NCBI GenBank assembly: GCA_910578615.1
Contig: CAJTRI010000001.1
Coordinates: 62,001-126,000, forward strand
Reading direction: 5' to 3'
DNA: 64,000 bases
From: an uncultured Duncaniella sp.
GTDB taxonomy: Bacteria > Bacteroidota > Bacteroidia > Bacteroidales > Muribaculaceae
The first letter of the stretch is position 1. Every line of letters starts with the position of its first letter. Position numbers and translations under genes: made by a program. This document shows, piece after piece, positions 25,715 to 33,539 of the stretch. A model generated the notes under the pieces. It was not told the origin of the DNA, did not search any database, and saw only the letters and a list, made by a program, of their open reading frames with translations.

Positions 25715-27595
25715 TTATCGGCCGAGAAGTAGTAGGAGTATGTTGATGTCGGCCGGAGATATGCCCGGGATTCGTGAGGCCTGTGCCACTGTCTCGGGGT
25801 CGATTCGTTCGAGTTTCTGGCGTGCCTCGGTGGATAGGGCACGGACGTTTTTATAATCGATCTTGCCTTTGAGGGAGAGATTTTCAAGACGCCTCAGCTT
25901 CTCTACATTCTGTTGTTCGCGGGCTATATATCCTTGGTATTTTATGAGGATTTCGGCTGCCTCGATTATCTCTTCACGGCGTTGTTCCTCGATGTTTTCT
26001 TCAATGAATGTGGCGAGCGGCCCTATCTGTGACGCGAGTCTTTCAAATGTCATGGAGGGGCGTGACAGGAGGGTGTGGAGTTTCACTCCCTGACTCAGCG
26101 GAGACTCTCCCTCTGCTTCGAGATAGGGATTGATCATCGCGGCCTTCACCGTGAATTCCTCGCAGAACCTTATAAGGGAATCGCGCTGGATGCGTTTTCT
26201 CTCCATAGCCTCGAAACGAGATTTGTCGGCAAGTCCTATGGCGTGTCCGCGTGGGGTCAGGCGCATGTCTGCATCGTCCTGGCGAAGGAGTATGCGGTAT
26301 TCGGCCCGTGATGTAAACATGCGGTAAGGCTCATCGACACCTTTTGTTACGAGGTCGTCAATCAGCACGCCTATATACGCCTCGTCTCTACCGAGGGTGA
26401 ACGGGGCCTCCCCCTTCACCCGCAGGGCGGCGTTGACTCCCGCCACGAGTCCCTGTCCGGCGGCCTCTTCGTAGCCGGTGGTGCCGTTGACCTGTCCGGC
26501 AAAGAACAGCCCTTTTATCAGTTTTGTTTCCAGCGTGTGGTGGAGCTGGGTGGGGTCGAAGAAGTCATACTCTATGGCATAGCCGGGACGGAAGAGATGT
26601 ACATTGCTGAGTGCCGGAATGGTTTCGAGGGCTTGGAACTGTATGTCTATCGGGAGGGATGATGAGAAGCCGTTGAGATAATATTCGGTAGTGGTCTCAC
26701 CCTCCGGTTCGAGAAACAACTGGTGTTCGTTCTTGTCGGCAAAGGTCACTATCTTGGTCTCTATGCTGGGGCAGTAGCGCGGCCCTATGCTTTGTATCTG
26801 TCCGTTGTAGAGAGGCGAGTCCGGGAGTCCCCGGCGAAGTATCTCATGGGTGGTCTCGTTTGTGTAGACCGTGTGACACGGTCTTTGTTTCAGTTCCCGT
26901 CCCACTCCGGGCAGATAGCTGAATTTGTGATAGTCGTTATCGCCTTCCTGCGGGGTTGTGAGTTCCCATTTCACGGAGCGTCCGTCTATTCTTACGGGTG
27001 TTCCTGTCTTCATGCGGTCTGTGGTAAATCCTGCCTCGCGGAGTTGTTCGGTGATTCCGTGTGCCGATGGTTCGGCAACGCGTCCCCCCTCTATCTTGAC
27101 AGGGCCTGTGTGCATAAGTCCGTTCAGGAATGTTCCGGCTGTCAGCACTACAGTCTTGGCTTTGAATGTCACGCCGAGTGCTGTTCTCACTCCTTTGACT
27201 TTGCCGTCCTCGATGATGAGCGATGTCACGGAGTCCTGCCACATACTGAGTCCCGGAGTGTTTTCGAGCGTGGTGCGCCAGAGGGCCGAGAATTTCATGC
27301 GGTCGCTTTGCGCCCTCGGACTCCACATTGCCGGCCCTTTGGAACGGTTCAGCATTCTGAACTGTATGGCGGAGCGGTCGGTGATAATACCTGTCATTCC
27401 TCCCAGAGCGTCTATCTCACGCACTATCTGCCCTTTGGCTATTCCCCCAATTGCGGGGTTGCAGCTCATCTGGGCAATCTTGTTCATATCTATGGTGATG
27501 AGGAGCGTGGTCGCGCCGAGACGGGCTGCCGCGTGTGCGGCCTCACATCCGGCATGACCGGCGCCAATCACTATAACGTCGTAGTCAAAATTCAT
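25715..27595 (-). CDS. mnmG: tRNA uridine-5-carboxymethylaminomethyl modification enzyme, FAD subunit
   Basis: 626 residues. With MnmE it modifies U34 of certain tRNAs, using FAD and methylene-tetrahydrofolate. DVIVIGAGHAGCEAAHAAAR is the FAD-binding loop at the N-terminus; CNPAIGGIAKGQIVREIDALGG and the GLFFAGQVNGTTGYEEAAGQGLVAG segment are family hallmarks. mnmE is not in the window. ybeY ends 30 bases upstream and may share the transcript. Confidence 0.97.
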   Translation of the reverse strand: MNFDYDVIVIGAGHAGCEAAHAAARLGATTLLITIDMNKIAQMSCNPAIGGIAKGQIVREIDALGGMTGIITDRSAIQFRMLNRSKGPAMWSPRAQSDRMKFSALWRTTLENTPGLSMWQDSVTSLIIEDGKVKGVRTALGVTFKAKTVVLTAGTFLNGLMHTGPVKIEGGRVAEPSAHGITEQLREAGFTTDRMKTGTPVRIDGRSVKWELTTPQEGDNDYHKFSYLPGVGRELKQRPCHTVYTNETTHEILRRGLPDSPLYNGQIQSIGPRYCPSIETKIVTFADKNEHQLFLEPEGETTTEYYLNGFSSSLPIDIQFQALETIPALSNVHLFRPGYAIEYDFFDPTQLHHTLETKLIKGLFFAGQVNGTTGYEEAAGQGLVAGVNAALRVKGEAPFTLGRDEAYIGVLIDDLVTKGVDEPYRMFTSRAEYRILLRQDDADMRLTPRGHAIGLADKSRFEAMERKRIQRDSLIRFCEEFTVKAAMINPYLEAEGESPLSQGVKLHTLLSRPSMTFERLASQIGPLATFIEENIEEQRREEIIEAAEILIKYQGYIAREQQNVEKLRRLENLSLKGKIDYKNVRALSTEARQKLERIDPETVAQASRIPGISPADINILLLLLGR

Positions 27596-27625
27596 CTATG
27601 CTTTGTTGTGGATTGGGTATTTCTC

Positions 27626-28051
27626 TCAGATGCCGAGAATGGCGAGGGCGTCTTCCTCATGTGATTCCATGATTTCGCGTTCGCCGGGGCCTTTGTCGTC
27701 TATGCCGCAGAGGTGGAGGATGCCATGGATTATCACACGGTGCAGTTCGCGCTCGTAGGTCTGCCCTACAAGCCCGGCATTGCTTCTGACGGTGTCAAGC
27801 GAGATGAACATATCGCCGCTCACACGCCGTCCTCTGGTATAGTCAAAGGTGATGATGTCCGTGTAATAGTCATGTTGCAGAAATTCGCGGTTGACCTCGA
27901 TTATTTTATCATCGTTGCAAAAAATATAGGTCAGTGGCCCGGCAATCTTGTCGTGCGCTTTCACAACTTCTCCTATCCAGCTTTCGAGCCGGACAGTGTC
28001 TATCTCGGGCATAGTTGTAGCCCCGTCGGTCAACCATTCTACGGTCATCAT
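27626..28051 (-). CDS. ybeY: Endoribonuclease/rRNA maturation factor YbeY
   Basis: 141 residues from the ATG ending at 28051. The longer frame starts with TTG and would include the promoter. The zinc site HGILHLCGIDD near the C-terminus matches the family's H-x3-H-x5-D motif; the preceding DIITFDYTRG and SGDMFIS are also typical. It takes part in 16S rRNA 3-prime-end processing. A TAACTTTG box lies only 5 bases upstream, so its mRNA is nearly leaderless, and mnmG may be co-transcribed. Confidence 0.93.
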   Translation of the reverse strand: MMTVEWLTDGATTMPEIDTVRLESWIGEVVKAHDKIAGPLTYIFCNDDKIIEVNREFLQHDYYTDIITFDYTRGRRVSGDMFISLDTVRSNAGLVGQTYERELHRVIIHGILHLCGIDDKGPGEREIMESHEEDALAILGI

Positions 28052-28056
28052 ATCCG

Positions 28057-28064
28057 CAAAGTTA
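28057..28064 (-). promoter_or_regulatory. -7 box of ybeY
   Basis: The minus strand reads TAACTTTG, 5 bases upstream of the chosen ATG. Confidence 0.5.
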
Positions 28065-28364
28065 GGAAAAATCTCTTTTTTGGTCAAAAATATTTTTCTG
28101 AATAAAATAATGAAACAAAAAATAAGTGGTTAATAAATTGAGAACCAGTGTAATAATCCGAATTAAGCCCGTTTAGGATGCGATATTTGCAGACTGTCCG
28201 TCCGTTTGCCCGTAATATTACGCTTATTTTGCCTTGAAAAACGGGTGGCTCTCCCCTACCCCTGTTGTTCGTTTGACTATGCAGAAAATCCGAAGATGAC
28301 GTAATGACAGTTCTTGTCTCGTATTTCTTCAAACATACAGTAAACTTTCTCCGGCGGTCTTCAT

Positions 28365-28372
28365 TATCTTTG
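28365..28372 (+). promoter_or_regulatory. -7 box for the acyltransferase/radical SAM/LdcA genes
   Basis: TATCTTTG, 78 bases before the acyltransferase start; a second imperfect box (TATCTTTA) lies nearer. The remaining bases of 28065-28450 show no gene; an 82-codon minus-strand frame there has only a TTG start. Confidence 0.4.
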
Positions 28373-28450
28373 ATGCCTTGGTTTGGTTAATACAGATATA
28401 CGGAATTCTCCGAAAAATTATTATCTTTACATTCCATTTGATATTTAGCA

Positions 28451-29620
28451 ATGAGTACAGTTATATCCACATTTCCTTTATCTCAAAAACCGCGTTACGA
28501 GATTCTCGACGGCCTACGCGGAGTTGCCGCTCTGACGGTGGTCTTGTTCCACATACTTGAAGCCTATGCCCACTCACCTCTCGACCAGGTTATCAATCAC
28601 GGCTATCTTGCCGTTGATTTCTTTTTCGCCCTGTCGGGCTATGTGATAGGCTATGCCTATGATGACCGATGGGGTTCCGGGATGTCGGTCTCCGCCTTCT
28701 TTCGCCGTCGTCTCATACGTCTCCAACCTATGGTGGTAATGGGTAGTGTCGTAGGGTTGTTGCTGTTTTATTTCGCAGCCTCTCCGATATGTCCCGCTGT
28801 GGCTCAGACCACTCCTCTGACACTTGGTATTCTATTTCTTATGAGCATATTTCTTCTCCCTACCCCACCCTCTCTTGACGGCAAGGGATGGGGTGAGACA
28901 TATTCTCTTAACGGCCCTATGTGGTCACTGATGTTTGAGTATATAGCCAATATACTTTATGCGACGGTGGTCAGACGGTTTCCTGTCTGGCTTCTCGGAC
29001 TTTTTGTGATTCTTTCCGCCGTTCTGACAGTGGATCTCACCCTTGATATTGATATTTTCAACCTTCTCGGATCGCGCAGCAACCATGCCAATACTGTCAT
29101 AGGCGGCTGGTCGCTCACACCCGGGCAAATCTATATAGGTTCGGCCCGTCTGCTCTATCCTTTCTTCTGCGGACTCCTCGTATACCGTCTCGGCGGCAAG
29201 ATAAATTTGCGCGGTGCCTTCTTCTGGTGCTCTCTTGCCGTGGTAGTTATGCTTGCCATGCCTCGTATAGGCGGAGAGGATGCCATGTGGCGGAACGGTC
29301 TTTATGAGGCCCTTGTCATACTGGTGCTATTCCCGCTCGTGGTGATGACCGGGGCCGGAAGCACGGTCACGGGCAGAATGTCTGTCGGATTGTGCAGGTT
29401 TCTCGGTAATATATCATATCCTCTCTATATAGTCCATTATCCTCTGATATATATCTTCTTCGGCTGGGTAAATGCCAATCAGGATACATCGTCAGGCGTC
29501 CATATATTTGTCGGAGCCTCGATTTTCGTTATGTCGGTAGCCATTGCCTATGCTTGCATGAGGCTCTATGACGAACCTGTCCGCAGATGGCTCGGTAAGA
29601 AGTACTTGTCAAAAAAATAA
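28451..29620 (+). CDS. Acyltransferase 3 (OafA/YrhL-like) membrane protein
   Basis: 389 residues, about ten membrane helices. RYEILDGLRGVAALTVVLFHILE is the diagnostic N-terminus with its Arg and His, GYLAVDFFFALSGYVI follows, and FFRRRLIRLQP is the cytoplasmic loop motif. It likely O-acetylates a surface sugar; acceptor unknown. It is the first of three closely spaced plus-strand genes, 3 bases before the radical SAM gene. Confidence 0.9.
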   Translation: MSTVISTFPLSQKPRYEILDGLRGVAALTVVLFHILEAYAHSPLDQVINHGYLAVDFFFALSGYVIGYAYDDRWGSGMSVSAFFRRRLIRLQPMVVMGSVVGLLLFYFAASPICPAVAQTTPLTLGILFLMSIFLLPTPPSLDGKGWGETYSLNGPMWSLMFEYIANILYATVVRRFPVWLLGLFVILSAVLTVDLTLDIDIFNLLGSRSNHANTVIGGWSLTPGQIYIGSARLLYPFFCGLLVYRLGGKINLRGAFFWCSLAVVVMLAMPRIGGEDAMWRNGLYEALVILVLFPLVVMTGAGSTVTGRMSVGLCRFLGNISYPLYIVHYPLIYIFFGWVNANQDTSSGVHIFVGASIFVMSVAIAYACMRLYDEPVRRWLGKKYLSKK

Positions 29621-29623
29621 GAT

Positions 29624-30403
29624 ATGCAGACCGTTTTATTCCATTCCACCGTATTCGGCCCTATACATTCGCGCCGTCTGGGAGTGTCCCTCGGCATCAA
29701 CCTTTCGCCGGATGACGGGAAGATATGTTCTTTCGACTGTCTCTACTGCGAGGCGGGTTTTAACGCCCAGGGCACGGGCACGACTGGTTTTCCTTTGCGT
29801 GAACGAGTGGCCGTTCTCCTTCAAACCCGGCTTAAAGCCATGAGTGCCGCCGGCGAACCGCTTGACGTGATAACCTTCTCGGGAAACGGCGAGCCTACGC
29901 TCCATCCCGAATTTCCGGCCGTCATTGACGATACCCTCCGTCTCCGTGACATGTATTATCCCTCGGCAAAGGTCAGTGTTCTTTCTAATTCCACGAGGCT
30001 TGACCGTCCTGAGGTATGCGAGGCCTTGAGAAGGGTTGATAACAATATACTCAAACTCGACTCGGCCATCACTGAGACTATACGTGTGATAGACAGACCC
30101 TCTTCTCCGGCATTTACCGCCCGGAAGGTTATATCACAGCTGGCGGCATTCGGGAAAGACTGCGTCATACAGACCATGTTTCTGCGTGGCGAATATGGAG
30201 GAACAATGATTGACAACACCGTTCCTGCCGAGGTTGACGCCCTTATAGAGGCCTACAAGGCCATACAGCCGTCAGAGATAATGATTTACTCGATAGACCG
30301 CAAGACACCTGCGGAGAGTCTTGAAAAAGTGGGCCGAGAGGTGCTTGAAGCCATCGGGCGGCGTATCACAGCCGAGACAGGTATTCCCGTACAGATAGCC
30401 TGA
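29624..30403 (+). CDS. Radical SAM protein
   Basis: 259 residues. The iron-sulfur motif CSFDCLYC (C-x3-C-x2-C) appears at about residue 36, followed by the SAM-binding glycine motif FSGNGEPTLHPEF. The N-terminal FGPIHSRRLGVSLGINLSPDDGK start defines a conserved stand-alone group of small radical SAM proteins whose substrate is unknown to me; there is no auxiliary cluster domain. The gene is separated from its neighbours by 3 and 5 bases. Confidence 0.85.
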   Translation: MQTVLFHSTVFGPIHSRRLGVSLGINLSPDDGKICSFDCLYCEAGFNAQGTGTTGFPLRERVAVLLQTRLKAMSAAGEPLDVITFSGNGEPTLHPEFPAVIDDTLRLRDMYYPSAKVSVLSNSTRLDRPEVCEALRRVDNNILKLDSAITETIRVIDRPSSPAFTARKVISQLAAFGKDCVIQTMFLRGEYGGTMIDNTVPAEVDALIEAYKAIQPSEIMIYSIDRKTPAESLEKVGREVLEAIGRRITAETGIPVQIA

Positions 30404-30408
30404 TAGTT

Positions 30409-31311
30409 ATGGAAATACTTACACCCCGCCCGTTGGTTCCGGGAGACCGTGTGGCTATCCTGTCCCCTTCATCTATTATAAAGCCTCAGACCGTCTATAA
30501 AGCCCTCCCGGCATTCACTGACTGCGGATGGGTTCCGTATGTGGGTGAACATACGTTTGACCGTCACGGGACATATGCAGGCACGGATGAGGCTCGCTAT
30601 TCCGATCTCGAAGCGGCTTTGCTCGACCCTGACACACGCGCCATAGTCTGTGCACGAGGCGGTTACGGAGCCGTCCATCTCCTTGACCGTCTTAACCGTC
30701 TCCCGCTGCGCGATGACCCTAAGTGGATAGTGGGTTATTCTGATATATCGGCGCTCCACGCCCTCATGTCGTCACACGGCATAGAGTCCGTTCATGCCCC
30801 TATGTGCAAACATATCGCGTCATCCCGTGGCAGAGACTATGATTCCAGACGACTCTTCGATATTCTTTCGGGCAGACGCGAGATGGTGCGTGTCTCCTCT
30901 CATCGCTACAATCGCACGGGGTCTGCCTCTGGGCGTCTTGTCGGTGGAAATCTCGCAGTGATTGCCGGACTTATCGGTACCCCTTTCGACGTGCTGACTC
31001 CCGGCAATATACTGTTTATCGAAGATATTGCCGAGCCTATATATAAGGTGGAACGTATCTTCTACAATCTCCGTCTCAACGGAACCCTTGCCGGACTGAA
31101 AGGCCTGATAGTGGGACGTTTTACCGACTATCACCCCGACCGTGACAATGACTCAATGGAAAGTATGATTTCCCGCATGACAGCCGGTTATGACTACCCC
31201 GTAGCCTTCGGTGTGCCAGTGGGGCATGTCAACCATAATATACCACTCATTTGCTCATCGACAATCACATTCACAGTCGACTCATCAGAATCCGCGTTAA
31301 GTTATCAATGA
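30409..31311 (+). CDS. LD-carboxypeptidase (peptidase family S66)
   Basis: 300 residues. S66 enzymes remove the terminal D-Ala from tetrapeptides during peptidoglycan recycling in the cytoplasm; there is no signal peptide. Features are the VRIAIL-like start (DRVAILSPSS), the ARGGYGAVHLLDRL segment, the nucleophile Ser in VGYSDISAL, GGNLAVIAGLIGTPF, and the late His in PVGHVNHNIPL. It ends the three-gene run. Confidence 0.92.
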   Translation: MEILTPRPLVPGDRVAILSPSSIIKPQTVYKALPAFTDCGWVPYVGEHTFDRHGTYAGTDEARYSDLEAALLDPDTRAIVCARGGYGAVHLLDRLNRLPLRDDPKWIVGYSDISALHALMSSHGIESVHAPMCKHIASSRGRDYDSRRLFDILSGRREMVRVSSHRYNRTGSASGRLVGGNLAVIAGLIGTPFDVLTPGNILFIEDIAEPIYKVERIFYNLRLNGTLAGLKGLIVGRFTDYHPDRDNDSMESMISRMTAGYDYPVAFGVPVGHVNHNIPLICSSTITFTVDSSESALSYQ

Positions 31312-31422
31312 ACCAGGTCTTTTAGAAAGCGGTTTTTCATATCTCTACCCTCTCCTACCCTCTCTTTTTCGGCATTCCTGCCATTGTCCAAGTTAGGGCT
31401 ATTGAAAAGTATTATATGTACT

Positions 31423-31463
31423 CGGGACGTCTTTCTGTCACACACAGGCCGATAGATGTCCCG
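31423..31463 (+). terminator. Stem-loop after the LD-carboxypeptidase gene
   Basis: Arms 31423-31432 and 31454-31463 pair with one G-T wobble. No strong T-run follows. The interval 31312-31698 has no gene but holds this hairpin and two -7 boxes. Confidence 0.45.
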
Positions 31464-31536
31464 GGTTCATAATATATGATGCTATATTTCTACAAGAAGT
31501 AAATAAAAATAATAAAAATTTACGCAAATTGTTTTG

Positions 31537-31609
31537 TATATTTGCGATTGGATATAAAATATTATTAAAATCTATCATTGAAATAAGTAAGACTTATCAC
31601 CTATCTTTG
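31537..31609 (+). promoter_or_regulatory. Two -7 boxes upstream of the serpin region
   Basis: TATATTTG at 31537-31544 and TATCTTTG at 31602-31609; the second has TTG at 31578-31580, 21 bases upstream. The downstream box would drive the broken gene and the serpin. Confidence 0.45.
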
Positions 31610-31698
31610 CCGGGTATCGTTTCCGGGATTATTAGTGACTGTATTTTCTTATAGAATTATCATCGATTTTAATTGACTAACCTTAAAACCTATTATAT

Positions 31699-32034
31699 AT
31701 GAAATTGCGAATTTTAGTAGCTTTTTTGACAACTCTGCTGGTGTGGTGCTTATAAATTGCATTATTGTCAGAAAAAGAGATTATGTATAGGCATGTATTT
31801 TGCCTTTTCCATGTATTGGTTGGTCATAAGGTTCTGTTTGATAAATCTTCTGATCCTACACGTTTTGAATGGGAAAGGGGATATGCCGAATGTATAAATC
31901 CCGAGAATGAGCCGTACATATATAAAGTTTCAATAAATGAAAATCTTGCGTCCTCAGTAAGGGTCGTTGAACTGACCTTTGGTTATTATCCAGAGTTTAA
32001 TGTTTTGGCAATCACACAAGAAGCCGGTAATTAA
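31699..32034 (+). pseudogene. Broken exported BACON-like protein (in-frame stop)
   Basis: An ATG at 31699 opens a signal-peptide-like stretch (MKLRILVAFLTTLLVWCL) that hits TAA at 31753-31755. The same frame then stays open to 32034, coding about 92 further residues whose end (VSINENLASSVRVVELTFG, then NVLAITQEAG) looks like the last strands of a BACON-type Ig domain. No ATG is well placed to restart; the first is at 31783. So this appears to be one exported gene broken by a nonsense codon, 18 bases before the serpin. A sequencing error at one base would also explain it. Confidence 0.55.
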
Positions 32035-32052
32035 AGTTAAAAGGAATATATT

Positions 32053-33303
32053 ATGAGACATCAATTTTTAACCATTCTATTAGTCGGGCTGTTTGTCCTG
32101 CCGGGTTGTAATTCTGACGAGCCTAAGCCGGAGAATAACCCGTACCAGCCCATAGAGACGAGTCGCAGTCAGTCCGATATCGTCATGGCCCAGAACGACT
32201 TTGCATTCCGTCTCTTCAATAAATCGATGAAAAATGGCAACAATGTAATTTCTCCACTCAGTGTGTCAATGGCCATGTCTATGGCGGCTAATGGTGCCAA
32301 GGGAGATACCTATGAAGAGATAAGTAAGGTTCTTGGCTTTGAGGGGATGTCCATTGAAGATGTCAATAGCCTTAACCGACTCCTGTGCGAACGACTTCCG
32401 ATAGCGGACAAGAATACCAGGCTTTCAATAGCCAACTCCATGTGGTTGGATAATGGCTTTCCCGTCCTAAAAACTTTTAAGAATGGTGTGTCAGCATCAT
32501 ATGACGCTCATATAGAGAATCTTGATCTTGCATCTCCGAAGTCGCTTAATCGTATCAATAACTGGGTCTCGGATAATACCTACGGCGAGATTCCCAAATT
32601 TTTTTCCGGGGAGTCTCCTCATGGTGCTGATGCCTGTATGTTATTGATTAATACTTTGTATTTCAAGTCTATATGGTCTAATCCGTTTTCAAAGGAAGAC
32701 ACAAAGACATGGGAATTCAGAAACGAGTCCGGCGGCTCTTCCTCCGTCAAGATGATGGTTTCAGGAGAGGAGGGTTATCCGGCCACTATCGATGACGACG
32801 GGTCATGCATCGTAAAAATGCCTTATGGCAATGGATCGTTCATGATGACCGCCGTCCTCCCTCCCGAAGGTATGAGGATATCTGATTATGTTTCCACTAT
32901 TGACAGCCATACAATAGAGAGGTGGGATGATATCTTCAAATCAAATAAGGATGTAGGAAACGTGAAGGTAGAAATGCCCAGATTTTCTGTCGAGTCGGAG
33001 ATTAGGCTCATCCCCGTCCTCGAAAGTATGGGGATAAGAAATGCCTTTATTAAGGACTACGCTGATTTCTCAGGAATGAGCGAAGAGCAGGTCTTTATTA
33101 TGGATGCTTTACAGAAAGCGAAGATAGAGGTTGATGAAGACGGGGTCAAGGCTGTGGCGGTTACGGACGTTGAGTTTGGATACACCAGCAGCAGGCCTCC
33201 GATTAATACGGTTATAAAATTTGACCGTCCGTTCTTCTATATTATTTCCGAACGGAGCACGGGTGCCATATTGTTTGTCGGCAATGTGTCGGAACTGATT
33301 TAG
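32053..33303 (+). CDS. Serpin (serine protease inhibitor) lipoprotein
   Basis: 416 residues. The lipobox LPGC near residue 19 predicts outer-membrane anchoring. The serpin fold is evident: NDFAFRLFNKSMKNGNNVISPLSVSMAMSMAANGAKG at the start, LLINTLYFKSIWSNPF in the middle, QKAKIEVDEDGVKAVAVTDV as the reactive-loop hinge, and VIKFDRPFFYIISERSTGAILFVGNV at the end. Small residues in the hinge (A-V-A-V-T) suit loop insertion, so it is probably inhibitory. Compared with antitrypsin the loop between hinge and strand 1C is about four residues longer, so the cleavage site cannot be placed firmly (Tyr-Thr-Ser-Ser region). Targets could be host or competitor proteases; inference. Confidence 0.92.
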   Translation: MRHQFLTILLVGLFVLPGCNSDEPKPENNPYQPIETSRSQSDIVMAQNDFAFRLFNKSMKNGNNVISPLSVSMAMSMAANGAKGDTYEEISKVLGFEGMSIEDVNSLNRLLCERLPIADKNTRLSIANSMWLDNGFPVLKTFKNGVSASYDAHIENLDLASPKSLNRINNWVSDNTYGEIPKFFSGESPHGADACMLLINTLYFKSIWSNPFSKEDTKTWEFRNESGGSSSVKMMVSGEEGYPATIDDDGSCIVKMPYGNGSFMMTAVLPPEGMRISDYVSTIDSHTIERWDDIFKSNKDVGNVKVEMPRFSVESEIRLIPVLESMGIRNAFIKDYADFSGMSEEQVFIMDALQKAKIEVDEDGVKAVAVTDVEFGYTSSRPPINTVIKFDRPFFYIISERSTGAILFVGNVSELI

Positions 33304-33335
33304 TCACAGCTATTTAACTGATATTTGCGGGTATG

Positions 33336-33371
33336 GCGTCGGGGTTGAGACAGAGTCTCTTGCACCGACGC
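33336..33371 (+). terminator. Terminator of the serpin gene
   Basis: GCGTCGG (33336-33342) pairs with CCGACGC (33365-33371), with an inner GAGAC/GTCTC stem, followed by a T-rich stretch. Confidence 0.65.
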
Positions 33372-33452
33372 TATTTATCTATTATTAGTAGGGATGGTAT
33401 ATCATAGGCATTATATGTTTTAAAACATGTTTATGATTTATAAAGATTTGCT

Positions 33453-33460
33453 TAACTTTG
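33453..33460 (+). promoter_or_regulatory. -7 box of the secreted repeat protein gene
   Basis: TAACTTTG, 79 bases before the start codon. Confidence 0.5.
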
Positions 33461-33539
33461 CGGTTAATTCGCTGAGAATGACTGATAATGATTGACATTG
33501 GAAGTATCAACAACTATTTATAACTAATCTAATAAAATC

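Noticed and set aside
26723..27664. 313-codon plus-strand open frame
   Set aside because: It is antisense to mnmG, which has full family motifs; the Cys/His-rich composition is typical of a shadow frame.
28084..28332. 82-codon minus-strand frame
   Set aside because: It begins with TTG, has no homology I recognise and overlaps the ybeY upstream region.
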